Part shown: positions 10,994 through 19,241 of the stretch, piece by piece
How positions within the stretch are numbered: the stretch's first letter is position 1
Layout of the letters: every line of letters starts with the position of its first letter
Assembly: GCF_026341125.1 (NCBI RefSeq)
Contig: NZ_JAPEOR010000002.1
Span: 3,279,001 to 3,343,000 of the forward strand
Direction of reading: 5' to 3'
From: Streptomyces sp. NBC_01142
Lineage (GTDB): Bacteria; Actinomycetota; Actinomycetes; Streptomycetales; Streptomycetaceae
DNA length: 64,000 nucleotides
Translations under genes and position numbers: made by a program
The notes under the pieces: generated by a model
Told to the model about the DNA's origin: nothing
What the model saw: only the letters and a program-made list of their open reading frames with translations
Databases searched by the model: none

Positions 10994-11605
10994 ATGCACC
11001 AACTCATCGCGCACGCCCGTTCCTTCGAGAGCCGTTGCGCCGAGCGCAGCGAGGACTTCCGCAGGCTCGCGGCCGGGCAGTCACCGCAGGTCCTCTTCAT
11101 CACGTGTTCCGACTCTCGCGTCGTGCCCTCCCTGATCACCGGGGCGGGCCCCGGCGATCTGTTCGAGCTGCGCACCGCGGGCAACATCGTCCCCGAGTAC
11201 AGCCATGAGCACCCCGCCGGCGAGATCGCGACCATCGAGTACGCCGTGCGCGTCCTGGGCGTGCGGCACATCGTCGTCTGCGGCCACTCGCACTGCGGAG
11301 CGGTCGGCGCCCTGGTGCGCGACGACGATCTGCGCGCCGCCCCCGCCGTACGCGGCTGGCTCGACATCGCCGCTCCCCAGCCACCGCGCTGCGGCGAGGC
11401 GGCTGCGGCGGCCGCGCCCTCACCCGACCTCGCCGACGCCGTCCAGCGGCACGCACTCGCCCAGGTGCAACGGCTGCGGGAGTACCCGTGTGTCCGCGAG
11501 GCGACCGCAAGCGGGCGGATCTCCCTGGACACATGGTTCTACGAGGTGCACACCGGGGCCGTCCACAGCCACCGGCCGCAGGCCGGGACCTTTCAGCCGC
11601 TGTAG
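10994..11605 (+). CDS. Beta-class carbonic anhydrase
   Basis: This 203-residue zinc enzyme interconverts CO2 and bicarbonate. The ligands are visible: Cys38 in ITCSDSR, with the Asp40/Arg42 dyad, and His98 and Cys101 in CGHSHCG. The length is normal for the cytosolic beta class. The ATG at 10994 has an AGGAGG site 9 bases upstream. A SulP transporter gene follows 117 bases downstream on the same strand. Carbonic anhydrase-SulP pairing is a common arrangement for bicarbonate uptake, so the two probably serve inorganic carbon supply or pH balance. Confidence 0.93.
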   Translation: MHQLIAHARSFESRCAERSEDFRRLAAGQSPQVLFITCSDSRVVPSLITGAGPGDLFELRTAGNIVPEYSHEHPAGEIATIEYAVRVLGVRHIVVCGHSHCGAVGALVRDDDLRAAPAVRGWLDIAAPQPPRCGEAAAAAAPSPDLADAVQRHALAQVQRLREYPCVREATASGRISLDTWFYEVHTGAVHSHRPQAGTFQPL

Positions 11606-11722
11606 GCCCGCTGCCTGCTGCTGTAGGCCCGGCGCCGCGGGCCGGACGCTCCCGCCACTGCCGGTGCGTCCGGACGCTCCCGCCACTGCCCCGCGCACCA
11701 TCCGCTCAACACCGGAGAATTC

Positions 11723-13228
11723 GTGCTCCCCAAGCTCAGTAGGCCCAGTCCCCTCGCACTCCGGCGCGATGTCCTCGCGTCACTCGTCGTCTTCCTCGTC
11801 GCCGTCCCGCTGTGTGTCGGCGTCGCCGTCGCCTCCGGCGTACCCGCCGAACTCGGCCTGATCACCGGCATCGTCGGCGGACTCGTCGTCGGCTGTCTGC
11901 CGGGCAGTTCGCTCCAGGTCAGTGGGCCCGCGGCAGGACTCACGGTCCTGGTGCACGAGGCCGTTCAGCAGTTCGGGCTCGCGTCCCTCGGCGCCATCGT
12001 CCTCGCCGCGGGCGTCCTTCAGATCGTCTTCGGAGCCCTGCGCTGGGGCCGCTGGTTCCGGGCGATATCCGTGGCCGTCGTCCAGGGCATGCTGGCCGGC
12101 ATCGGCCTCATCCTCATCCTCGGCCAGGTCTACGCCATGGCCGACGCAGACCAGCCGGACAGCGGCCTGGGGAAGATCGCCGGGCTGCCCGGCCTCGCCG
12201 CCCATGTCGTCGGCAGCACCGGGGCACTCTCGGCGTTCGCCGTCGGTGCCGGCACCCTCGCCCTCCTGGTGCTGTGGAAGTGGATGCCGGCGAAGGTACG
12301 GATGGTCCCCGGCCCGCTCGCGGCCATCGCTCTCGCCACCATCGCCACGGCGGCGCTCGGACTGCCGGTCGCCAAGGTGGAGGTGCACGGTCTGCTCGAG
12401 TCCGTCCAGCCGCCCGGCCTCGGCGAACTCGGTGGTCTCGCCCAGCTGTCCGTCATCGGCACCGTGCTCGCCTTCACCCTCATCGCCTCCGCGGAGAGCC
12501 TCTTCAGTGCCGCGGCCGTCGACCGCATGAGCGACGGTCCGCGCACGGACTACGACAAGGAACTCATGGCGCAGGGCGCGGGCAACGCCGTGTGCGGTGT
12601 CCTCGGCGCGCTGCCGATGACCGCCGTGATCGTCCGCAGCGCGGCCAACGTCCAGGCAGGCGCTCGTACCAAGCTCTCCCGCGTCCTGCACGGCTTCTGG
12701 CTGCTGCTGTTCGCGGCGCTGCTCCCGGCCGCCCTCGGCGTGGTCCCGCTCGCCGCGCTCGCGGGCGTCCTGGTGCACGCCGGAGCGAAGCTGGTACCCG
12801 TACGGCAGTTGGTGCCGCTGTGGCGCGAACACCGGGGCGAGGCGGTGATCCTCGGGGTGACCGCGGTCGCCATCGTCGTCACCAACATGTTCGAGGGCGT
12901 CCTGCTCGGGTTGCTGCTCGCCGTCGTGAAGACCGCGTGGGAGACCTCCCATGTCCATCTGGACGTACGCGAGCTGACCGGCGGAAGGCTGATCGTCTCC
13001 GTCACGGGCAACGCGACCTTCCTGCGACTGCCCAAGATCCTCGACGCACTCGAGGCGCTGCCCCGTGACACGCCCGTCGAGCTGGACCTGACGGAACTGC
13101 GTCACCTGGACCACGCCTGCCGCACCGCGCTGGACAACTGGGCCGCACAGCACAACGGGTCGGACGGTCCCACTCCATCGTTCCAGCCGGCCGTCGCGGC
13201 CGCCGGCAGGCCCGCTTCGGGGCACTGA
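11723..13228 (+). CDS. SulP family anion transporter (probable bicarbonate/sulfate) with STAS domain
   Basis: This 501-residue membrane protein opens with the SulP signature region (DVLASLVVFLVAVPLCVGVA, with residues GLITGIVGG following). It has 10-12 membrane segments and, from about residue 405, a reduced C-terminal STAS domain (VSVTGNATFL, VELDLTELRHLDHACRTAL). SulP proteins carry sulfate, bicarbonate or other anions, coupled to Na+ or H+. The upstream carbonic anhydrase favours bicarbonate. The start is GTG 11723 after a GGAGA site. The gene is followed by a 13-base tandem repeat and then a convergent gene. Confidence 0.92.
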   Translation: MLPKLSRPSPLALRRDVLASLVVFLVAVPLCVGVAVASGVPAELGLITGIVGGLVVGCLPGSSLQVSGPAAGLTVLVHEAVQQFGLASLGAIVLAAGVLQIVFGALRWGRWFRAISVAVVQGMLAGIGLILILGQVYAMADADQPDSGLGKIAGLPGLAAHVVGSTGALSAFAVGAGTLALLVLWKWMPAKVRMVPGPLAAIALATIATAALGLPVAKVEVHGLLESVQPPGLGELGGLAQLSVIGTVLAFTLIASAESLFSAAAVDRMSDGPRTDYDKELMAQGAGNAVCGVLGALPMTAVIVRSAANVQAGARTKLSRVLHGFWLLLFAALLPAALGVVPLAALAGVLVHAGAKLVPVRQLVPLWREHRGEAVILGVTAVAIVVTNMFEGVLLGLLLAVVKTAWETSHVHLDVRELTGGRLIVSVTGNATFLRLPKILDALEALPRDTPVELDLTELRHLDHACRTALDNWAAQHNGSDGPTPSFQPAVAAAGRPASGH

Positions 13229-13266
13229 TCGCCCGGTTGAATCGCCCGGTTGAACCGCCCGGCTGA
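13228..13266. repeat. Three tandem copies of a 13-base unit after the SulP gene
   Basis: The unit is TCGCCCGGTTGAA. The first two copies are identical and the third differs at two positions; a partial fourth follows. It begins at the last base of the SulP stop codon and lies between convergent genes. Confidence 0.75.
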
Positions 13267-13289
13267 ATCGCCGGGCGTACCGCGCCGGA

Positions 13290-13862
13290 TCAGACGAACA
13301 GGAACCCGGCTGCGGTTGCCGCGCCGACGGCTGCGCCGACGACTGTCTGCGCGACGGTGTGGTAGCTCAACGCGACGCGCGACCAGCACACGGCGACGGT
13401 CATGGTGTACGCGAGCAGCCACCAGGGGGAGTGCACCACGGCCAGCAGGGCCACGACGGCCGAGGCGACCGCGGAGTCCACCGAGATCTTCCAGGCGGTG
13501 TTGACGGCCAGGAGAAGGACGGTCATCACCCACAGGGAGAGCATCGTGACGAGAATGCCGGTGGGTGCACGGCCGAGGATCATGACGACGGTGCCGGAGC
13601 CGAGGGAACCGAGGATGACGAAGAAGATCGGTGCCCGCGCGGTGCGGTCGACGACGTGCCGGTCGCCCCACGTTCCGCGCCTGCGCTCCCACTCGATGTA
13701 GCCGGCGGGAATGAGGCCGGCGCACAGGGCGCCGAGAAGTCCCCACGGCAGACCGGTCCAGTCCCCCGCGGCGGCCGCCCCGATCCCGAGCATGCCGATC
13801 AGCAGGACGTTGCGGGGCTGAAGGATGTCGGTGACGATACGGGCCGTCGCGGTGCTGCACAC
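13290..13862 (-). CDS. PAP2-like membrane protein with altered active site
   Basis: This 190-residue protein has five or six membrane helices and ends with the pattern WSRVALSYHTVAQTVVGA. That matches the third phosphatase motif of a PAP2 subgroup (SRxxxxxHTxAQ). In relatives the second motif near WKIS carries a histidine; here the position reads KISVD, so an acidic residue replaces the catalytic histidine. The protein may therefore be inactive or altered as a phosphatase. The GTG at 13860-13862 has a GGAGAG site 7 bases away and is preferred over ATGs further upstream. The family call rests on the C-terminal motif only. Confidence 0.7.
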   Translation of the reverse strand: MCSTATARIVTDILQPRNVLLIGMLGIGAAAAGDWTGLPWGLLGALCAGLIPAGYIEWERRRGTWGDRHVVDRTARAPIFFVILGSLGSGTVVMILGRAPTGILVTMLSLWVMTVLLLAVNTAWKISVDSAVASAVVALLAVVHSPWWLLAYTMTVAVCWSRVALSYHTVAQTVVGAAVGAATAAGFLFV

Positions 13863-14019
13863 GCTGTTCTCTCCAGGGACTGCAGGACCTGCCGGGGTTA
13901 CGCGCGAAGGTTCCGCCGGGCCGGTCGAGACGACGCTGAACTGCATGAAGTCGACGACGCTGAACCGCATGAAGAGGGTCCGGCCGACGGTGGAGCCGGC
14001 GCCGATGAACGTACGGTCG

Positions 14020-14502
14020 CTACGGTTCCGGCTCCCCGCCGTCGGCGTCCTTCCCGGGCTTGGTGTCCTCCAGCAGGGAGAGGGCGAACTGCAGCAGCTC
14101 CGGGGCGGGACAGTCGTCGCCGAGGCCGCGGCCGGCCAGGCCCGTGATCTCGCCGGTACGCCGTTTCACCAGGAACTGGAGACCGGCGACGACATCGTCG
14201 ACGACCTCGGACTCCTCCTTGAAGAAACGCCAGTCCACGCCGAAGCCCAGCCCGAGTGCCTTGAGGATCTCCTCCGACGGGTCGGTGACCTTCCCGGCGA
14301 GGATGTTGGAGAAGTAGCTGTGCGAGAGCGAACCGCCTCGCTCCTTGACCAGGTCGGCGAAGGTCCGTCCCGAGATCTTCTGGCCGGGGAAGGTCTTCTC
14401 CACCATGTACTCGACCTTCTGCTGCAACGTCCTCAGCTCCGGCGAGTGCTCCGCGTGTTCCGGGTGCTCTCCGTGGTCGCCGTGTTCTCCGCCGTTGTCC
14501 AT
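14020..14502 (-). CDS. XRE/EspR-like helix-turn-helix regulator
   Basis: This 160-residue protein starts with a His/Glu-rich tail (residues 1-20). A helix-turn-helix region follows (about 28-85) with LVKERGGSLSHSYFSNILAGKVTDPSEEILKAL spread over the recognition helices. A C-terminal helical dimerisation region includes DWRFFKEESEVVDDVV. The layout resembles EspR, the Mycobacterium nucleoid-associated regulator, and related Streptomyces regulators. The ATG at 14500-14502 has a GGGG site and is preferred to the ATG at 14541. It precedes the PAP2-like gene on the same strand with a gap of about 160 bases. Target genes are unknown. Confidence 0.8.
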   Translation of the reverse strand: MDNGGEHGDHGEHPEHAEHSPELRTLQQKVEYMVEKTFPGQKISGRTFADLVKERGGSLSHSYFSNILAGKVTDPSEEILKALGLGFGVDWRFFKEESEVVDDVVAGLQFLVKRRTGEITGLAGRGLGDDCPAPELLQFALSLLEDTKPGKDADGGEPEP

Positions 14503-14689
14503 CAGAATCCCCACGTTCACGTCCGCCGCTCGTGCACTCATCCGACGATGCGCGGTGTTCGATTTCGGTCAACGGGCCCGTACTGTAACGGACCTTGACG
14601 CGGGCGCCTCGGTATCCGTGACATTGCGGAGCATCCTGCCCCGCGGTCGGATCCGGGCTTGCACAAACACTCTACGTCACTGTTAACTC

Positions 14690-14734
14690 AAAAAAACACG
14701 GGCAGGGGGCCACGAGGGGAGTCCCTTGCCCGTG
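14690..14734 (-). terminator. Rho-independent terminator (distal of a tandem pair)
   Basis: On the minus strand a GC-rich stem (CACGGGCAAGGG at 14723-14734 pairing with the complement at 14697-14707, one bulge) is followed directly by seven T residues. It lies beyond a second terminator downstream of the PP2C gene. Confidence 0.8.
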
Positions 14735-14793
14735 AGGCCGTCGCACTCGGCAGCCGCCGTGTGCCCTGCGTGCCGCGCCGACGGCGCAAAAAT

Positions 14794-14829
14794 GTAGCCC
14801 TTCGCGACGGGGGATGCACGAAGGGCTAC
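14794..14829 (-). terminator. Rho-independent terminator (proximal of a tandem pair)
   Basis: An 11-bp perfect stem (GTAGCCCTTCG and its complement) with a 14-base loop, followed on the minus strand by ATTTTTG. It sits about 70 bases after the PP2C stop codon. Confidence 0.85.
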
Positions 14830-14896
14830 AGCTGCAGTATGACACCTTGTCAGGGGCGTCCGACAGCCGTCCCGGCAGACTGGCCGGTGACGGGCC

Positions 14897-15637
14897 CTAT
14901 TCGCCGATGCGAATCACCGCGAACGTGATGTTGTCGGGGCCTCCGGCCTCGATGGCGGCCTTCCACAGTTCGAACGCGGCCCTGCCGTCGTCGTGCACCC
15001 GCAGCAGGTCCTCGAGCTCGTCGTCCGGCACCGGGTCGGTCAGGCCGTCGGTGCAGACCAGGTAACGATCGCCCGCGGAGAGCGGGAAGGCCGCTGTATG
15101 GGGCGTGACGGCTCTGAACACGGGGCTGCCGCCGAGCGTCTGTGTGACGAGGGACGTGGTGCGCCGCCCCGGCTCCGGCGGCGGGCTGTCGTCCACGCTC
15201 ACCTGACGCAGCCCGTCCTGGGGTGCGGCGTACACCTTGCTGTCGCCGACATTGAACGTCAGCAGCGAGTCCGCCAGCACGACGGCGCCCGCGACCGTGG
15301 TCCCCATGGTGACCAGCTCCGGATCGCCGTCGGCGGCCGCGTACACCGCGTGGTTGCAGATTTCCATGGCGTCGTGGAGGGCGTCCTCGCCGTCCAGTGA
15401 GGGCCCGAGCGAGGCGAGCCGGCGGACGACCAGCGCACTGGCCACCTCGCCGGCCGGCTGCCCGCCGAGCCCGTCGGCCACGGCGACGACGAGCGGAGTG
15501 CCGAGGGGAAACAGCATCGTCTGGGGGTTCTCGGTCACGGTGCCGCACAGCGTCCACGGTCCGACGACGAGGCTGTCCTCGTTGTGCTCGCGCACCAGCC
15601 CGACATGGCTCAGGGCGGTCACAGCGATGTACGGCAC
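14897..15637 (-). CDS. PP2C-family Ser/Thr protein phosphatase
   Basis: This 246-residue cytosolic phosphatase has the PPM/PP2C motifs in order: HVGLVREHNEDS near the start, VAVADGLGGQPAGEVAS with the first metal aspartate, a TMGTT region, FNVGDSKVY, CTDGLTDPV and GGPDNITFAVI at the end. These supply the aspartates that bind two Mn or Mg ions. The GTG at 15635-15637 has a GGGAGA site 6 bases away. The ATG at 15685 would add 16 residues without a convincing site. Two rho-independent terminators follow. It is divergent from the SpoIIE-type phosphatase gene. A kinase partner is not adjacent. Confidence 0.92.
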   Translation of the reverse strand: MPYIAVTALSHVGLVREHNEDSLVVGPWTLCGTVTENPQTMLFPLGTPLVVAVADGLGGQPAGEVASALVVRRLASLGPSLDGEDALHDAMEICNHAVYAAADGDPELVTMGTTVAGAVVLADSLLTFNVGDSKVYAAPQDGLRQVSVDDSPPPEPGRRTTSLVTQTLGGSPVFRAVTPHTAAFPLSAGDRYLVCTDGLTDPVPDDELEDLLRVHDDGRAAFELWKAAIEAGGPDNITFAVIRIGE

Positions 15638-15999
15638 AGGAATCTCCCGCCTCTCCGCAACGGTGGGCGTGTCTCTCCCCACCATTGTGACGCCGCGGGA
15701 GAATTCACCGTGCCCGGACAGGTCCGGCCCGAGCTTTGCCCGGGTGACCGAGCCTGCCCGGGTGACGGGGTGCGCCTGCCGCGAAAGCGTGTGCTGTGTG
15801 CGCGGGGGTGCCGAGTCGGCCGGGCGGGAGAGACCATGAGAGTCAGCGGGAGATGCGGGCGGCGACGGCGCGGGCCGGATTCCGCACCGGGGCCGGGGTC
15901 CGTACAGGAGTGGGCTCTGCGGCCGGAGTCGGTACAGGAGTGGGCTCTGGGCATCACACTGGGCATCAAGCGGTGACGGCGGGCTGGAGGAGGTCCTGG
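15638..15999. other. Divergent promoter region with an 18-base direct repeat
   Basis: This 362-bp region lies between two divergent phosphatase genes and must hold both promoters. It contains an 18-base direct repeat starting GTACAGGAGTGGGCT (15902-15919 and 15932-15949). The repeat may be an activator site or simply duplicated sequence. Confidence 0.5.
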
Positions 16000-18102
16000 A
16001 TGGGTGCAAGCGGCTCCTTCCCGCCCGAGCGTGCCCAGCCGCGGGCCAGACCGTCCGAGCCGGGCGGCTTGATGGACGTACTTCGTGTCGCCGCTGTGGT
16101 GCTGGACGCGGACGGGCGGATCGCGCTGTGGAGCCCGCAGGCCGAAGAACTGTTCGGTTACACCACGGGGGAGGCGCTCGGCCGGTTCGCGGGCCGGCTG
16201 CTGATCCACGAGCAGCACCAGAACCTGGTGCGCCGGCTGTTCGCGCAGGTCATGGCGGGCGAAGGAAGCTGGGCGGGTGTCTATCCCGTACGGCACAAGG
16301 ATGGCCGCACGCTGCTGGTGGAGTTCCGCAACATGCGGCTGGAGGACGACCGGAAGGGCCTCTACGCCCTGGGTCTGGCCACCGACCAGGCGACACTGCG
16401 GGGGGTGGAGCGGGACCTGGCGCTGTCCACCCGGCTCATCTTCCAGTCCCCGATCGGGCTGGCGGTCATCGACACCGATCTGCGGTACGTCATGGTCAAT
16501 CCGGCGCTGGAGCGCATCAACGGTCTGCCCGCCGCCGAGCATGTTGGCCGGCATGTCCGGGAGGCCGTGCCGTTTTTGGACACCGATGCCATCGAGTCCG
16601 CCATGACCGAGGTACTGGCCACCGGTATCCCGATCCTCGACCAGGAATCCGTGGGGCGCACCCCGGCCGATCCGGACCAGGAGCACGCCTGGTCGGTGTC
16701 CTTCTACCGGCTGGAGGCGCCCAACGGGAAGGTTCTCGGGGTGGCCACCTCCGTCGTGGACGTCACCATGCGGCATCGCGCCACGACCGAGGCCGCCCGG
16801 GCCCGGAAGCTCCTCGCGCTCATCGCCGACGCCTCCATCCGTATCGGCACCACGCTCGACCTCGACCAGACCGCCCGCGAGCTCGCCGAGGTGTCCGTAC
16901 CGGAGCTGGCCGACGTGGCAGCGGTGGATGTGCTCGACAGCGTCCTCAACGGCCGCTCGGCCACCGCGATACGCGAAGGCTCCGCGGTCTTCCGTGCTCT
17001 CGCCGTGGCCGCCGCCCACCCCACCGACGCCCTGCGCGCGGCCGATCCGCCCGGTGATGTGGCCCGGTACGAGGCCGACCGGCTGGTCACCCAGTGCGTG
17101 AACACCGGTCTCCCGGTCCGGGTGTCGCATGTGCGGAGCGATGACCTGCCGCGCATCGCCCGCTGTCCCGAAGCCGCCACGCTGCTGTCCGACGCGGGAG
17201 TGCACTCGTACCTGGCCGTACCGCTGATCGCCCGTGGCGAAGTCCTCGGCGCCCTGGACCTCAAGCGCATCCGCAACCCGGAACCGTTCAATGCCGACGA
17301 CGAGGTCCTGGCCGGCGAACTGGCCGCGCGGGCCGCCGTGTGCATCGACAACGCCCGCTGGTACCAGCAGGTGCGCAACACCGCCCTCACCCTCCAGCGC
17401 AGCCTGCTTCCCCAACAGCCACCGGACCAGCTCGGCCTGGAGGTGGCCTACCGTTATCTGCCCGCCCAGGCAGCCAGTGAGGTGGGCGGCGACTGGTTCG
17501 ACGTCATCCCTCTGACGGGTGACAAGACGGCGCTGGTCGTGGGCGATGTCATGGGCAGCGGCATCAGCGCCGCCGCCACGATGGGGCAACTGCGCACCGC
17601 CACACGCACGCTGGCCGAGCTCGAAATCGACCCCGCCCGGGTGCTCCACCACCTCGACCACATCAGCGACCGGATGGGGCAGACGATCACCACCTGCGTC
17701 TACGCCGTCTACGACCCCCACGACTCCCAGGTCCTCATCTCCAGCGCCGGGCACCTGCCCCCCGTCCTGGTACGCCCGGGTCTGCCGCCCGAACTGCTCG
17801 ACCTGCCCACCGGCGCCCCGCTCGGCGTCGGTGACGTGGCCTTCCACACCACCACGATCGATCTGCGCCCCGGCGACCAGCTGGTCCTCTACACCGATGG
17901 CCTGGTCGAAACCCGCGACCAGGCCATCGACGAACGCCTCAACGTCCTCCTCGACCTGCTCAACGAGCCTCAGCGCTCCCTGGAGGAGACCTGCGACGTG
18001 CTTCTGCACGCGCTGCGACGCCCCGGAGATCACGACGACGTGGCCCTGCTCATCGCCAGGGGCACGCCTCTGGGGACTTCGGCATCTCTCGAAACCGGAT
18101 GA
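16000..18102 (+). CDS. PAS-PAS-GAF-SpoIIE (PP2C) signalling phosphatase
   Basis: This 700-residue protein has a PAS domain (about residues 25-120, with FGYTTGEALGRF), a second PAS domain (about 145-265), a GAF domain (about 285-450), and a SpoIIE-type PP2C domain (about 475-690, with GGDWFDVIPL, VVGDVMGSGI, LYTDGLVETR and HDDVALLIAR). Such phosphatases dephosphorylate anti-anti-sigma STAS proteins and so tune stress sigma factors; PAS and GAF domains sense ligands or redox state. The ATG at 16000 has a GGAGGAGG site. No STAS/anti-sigma partner is adjacent, although a sigma factor gene follows 70 bases downstream. Linkage of the two is inference. Confidence 0.92.
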   Translation: MGASGSFPPERAQPRARPSEPGGLMDVLRVAAVVLDADGRIALWSPQAEELFGYTTGEALGRFAGRLLIHEQHQNLVRRLFAQVMAGEGSWAGVYPVRHKDGRTLLVEFRNMRLEDDRKGLYALGLATDQATLRGVERDLALSTRLIFQSPIGLAVIDTDLRYVMVNPALERINGLPAAEHVGRHVREAVPFLDTDAIESAMTEVLATGIPILDQESVGRTPADPDQEHAWSVSFYRLEAPNGKVLGVATSVVDVTMRHRATTEAARARKLLALIADASIRIGTTLDLDQTARELAEVSVPELADVAAVDVLDSVLNGRSATAIREGSAVFRALAVAAAHPTDALRAADPPGDVARYEADRLVTQCVNTGLPVRVSHVRSDDLPRIARCPEAATLLSDAGVHSYLAVPLIARGEVLGALDLKRIRNPEPFNADDEVLAGELAARAAVCIDNARWYQQVRNTALTLQRSLLPQQPPDQLGLEVAYRYLPAQAASEVGGDWFDVIPLTGDKTALVVGDVMGSGISAAATMGQLRTATRTLAELEIDPARVLHHLDHISDRMGQTITTCVYAVYDPHDSQVLISSAGHLPPVLVRPGLPPELLDLPTGAPLGVGDVAFHTTTIDLRPGDQLVLYTDGLVETRDQAIDERLNVLLDLLNEPQRSLEETCDVLLHALRRPGDHDDVALLIARGTPLGTSASLETG

Positions 18103-18172
18103 CCTTCGCTGTCAACCGGATGGACCTCGCCAGGTCTAGAGAAGATGAACCGAACAGATTTGGAGCACGTCA

Positions 18173-18670
18173 TTGACCGCTGAAGAGTTCGAGGAGTTCT
18201 ACGCCCATGCGGTCAAACGGCTCACCGGACAGCTCTACGTGATGCTCGGCGATCTGCATGAAGCGCAGGACGTCGTGCAGGAAGCATTCGTCAAGGGCTG
18301 GAGCCGGCGCAGGAAGCTGGCGCGGGACGGTGCGCCCGAGGCGTGGATCCGTACGGTGGCCTGGCGGCTCGCCGTACGGCGCCGGCACGGGCGTCGCCGC
18401 ACCGAACAGGCCTGGCAGCGGCACGGCGGCGCGCCGCCCGTCAGCGCTCCCGATCCCGGTTCGATCGTTCTGGTCCAAGCCCTGAAGGGCCTGTCGCCCC
18501 AGCAGTGCAGGACCGTGGCCCTGCACTACGTATGCGATCTGTCGGTCGAGCAGATAGCCCGGGAGACGGGCCTGGCCACCGGCACGGTCAAGACGCATCT
18601 GTCCCGGGGACGGGCAGCGCTGGCCGGCCACCTGCAGGACCCTCACATCCAGGAGGCGCACGGTGCCTGA
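18173..18670 (+). CDS. ECF-type RNA polymerase sigma factor (SigE-like subfamily)
   Basis: This 165-residue sigma-70-family protein has region 2 (FEEFYAHAVKRL, DLHEAQDVVQEAFVKGW) and region 4 (LSPQQCRTVALHYVCDLSVEQIA, TGTVKTHLSRGRAAL). It lacks regions 1 and 3, as expected for ECF factors. The start is TTG 18173 with GGAG 8 bases upstream. Its stop overlaps the GTG of the next gene by eight bases, so the two are translationally coupled. The partner is a single-pass membrane protein that may act as an anti-sigma factor. Confidence 0.93.
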   Translation: MTAEEFEEFYAHAVKRLTGQLYVMLGDLHEAQDVVQEAFVKGWSRRRKLARDGAPEAWIRTVAWRLAVRRRHGRRRTEQAWQRHGGAPPVSAPDPGSIVLVQALKGLSPQQCRTVALHYVCDLSVEQIARETGLATGTVKTHLSRGRAALAGHLQDPHIQEAHGA

Positions 18671-19115
18671 GCACGACAACGACCCGTTGGCCGCCGCCCT
18701 CAAGAACCTGGCAGCCACCGCGCTGAACGAGAGCAGTCCGGCACCCCTTTCGGAGATCACGGCCCGCGGTGAGCGCCTACGGCTCCGCAGGCTCACCACC
18801 CTCGCACTCACCGTCCTCCTGGTGGTCGGTGGCATGAGCGGCCTCGTCGCCGCCGGGGTCTTCTCCGGCTCCACCAAGAGCTACCCCCCCGCCACCACCC
18901 CCCGCCCCGCGCCGTCTCCGGACTCCCCCGGCCAGCCCCCCTCCCCGACCCCCTCCCGGACCTCCTCCTCCTCCTCGGCAACGCCCGGCGCGGGCGAGAG
19001 CTCCTTCCCGTCCGGTGTGGGCGCGACCACCGCTCCTGCCGGTGGCCAGAGCACGCCCACCCTGCCGCCTCCCGCGACGTCGACGGCCGGGACGAGCGCT
19101 CCGCCAGGGTCGTAG
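18663..19115 (+). CDS. Single-pass membrane protein, candidate anti-sigma partner
   Basis: This 150-residue protein has an N-terminal acidic/helical cytoplasmic part (about residues 1-42), one membrane helix (TTLALTVLLVVGGMSGLVAAG, split here by position 44-64) and a Ser/Pro/Thr-rich outside tail. It overlaps the sigma gene by eight bases. This arrangement is typical of proteins that tether or inhibit an ECF sigma factor, but no zinc anti-sigma (ZAS) HxxxCxxC motif is present. The role is inferred from position only. Confidence 0.7.
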   Translation: MPEHDNDPLAAALKNLAATALNESSPAPLSEITARGERLRLRRLTTLALTVLLVVGGMSGLVAAGVFSGSTKSYPPATTPRPAPSPDSPGQPPSPTPSRTSSSSSATPGAGESSFPSGVGATTAPAGGQSTPTLPPPATSTAGTSAPPGS

Positions 19116-19241
19116 GCCACCGGCCCCACCTCCAGCCCCCTCCCACCGCCCGCGATGTCGGGGCGGTCTCCTTCCCGTCGGCACCGTTCCGCGCCGCCGG
19201 ACGATTCCGCGCGCCCGCGCGCGCCCGATCGGAGCTCATCC

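Noticed and set aside
15619..18033. 804-codon minus-strand frame opposite the PAS-GAF-SpoIIE gene
   Set aside because: Shadow of a well-supported gene; no motifs, and its composition is typical of antisense translation.
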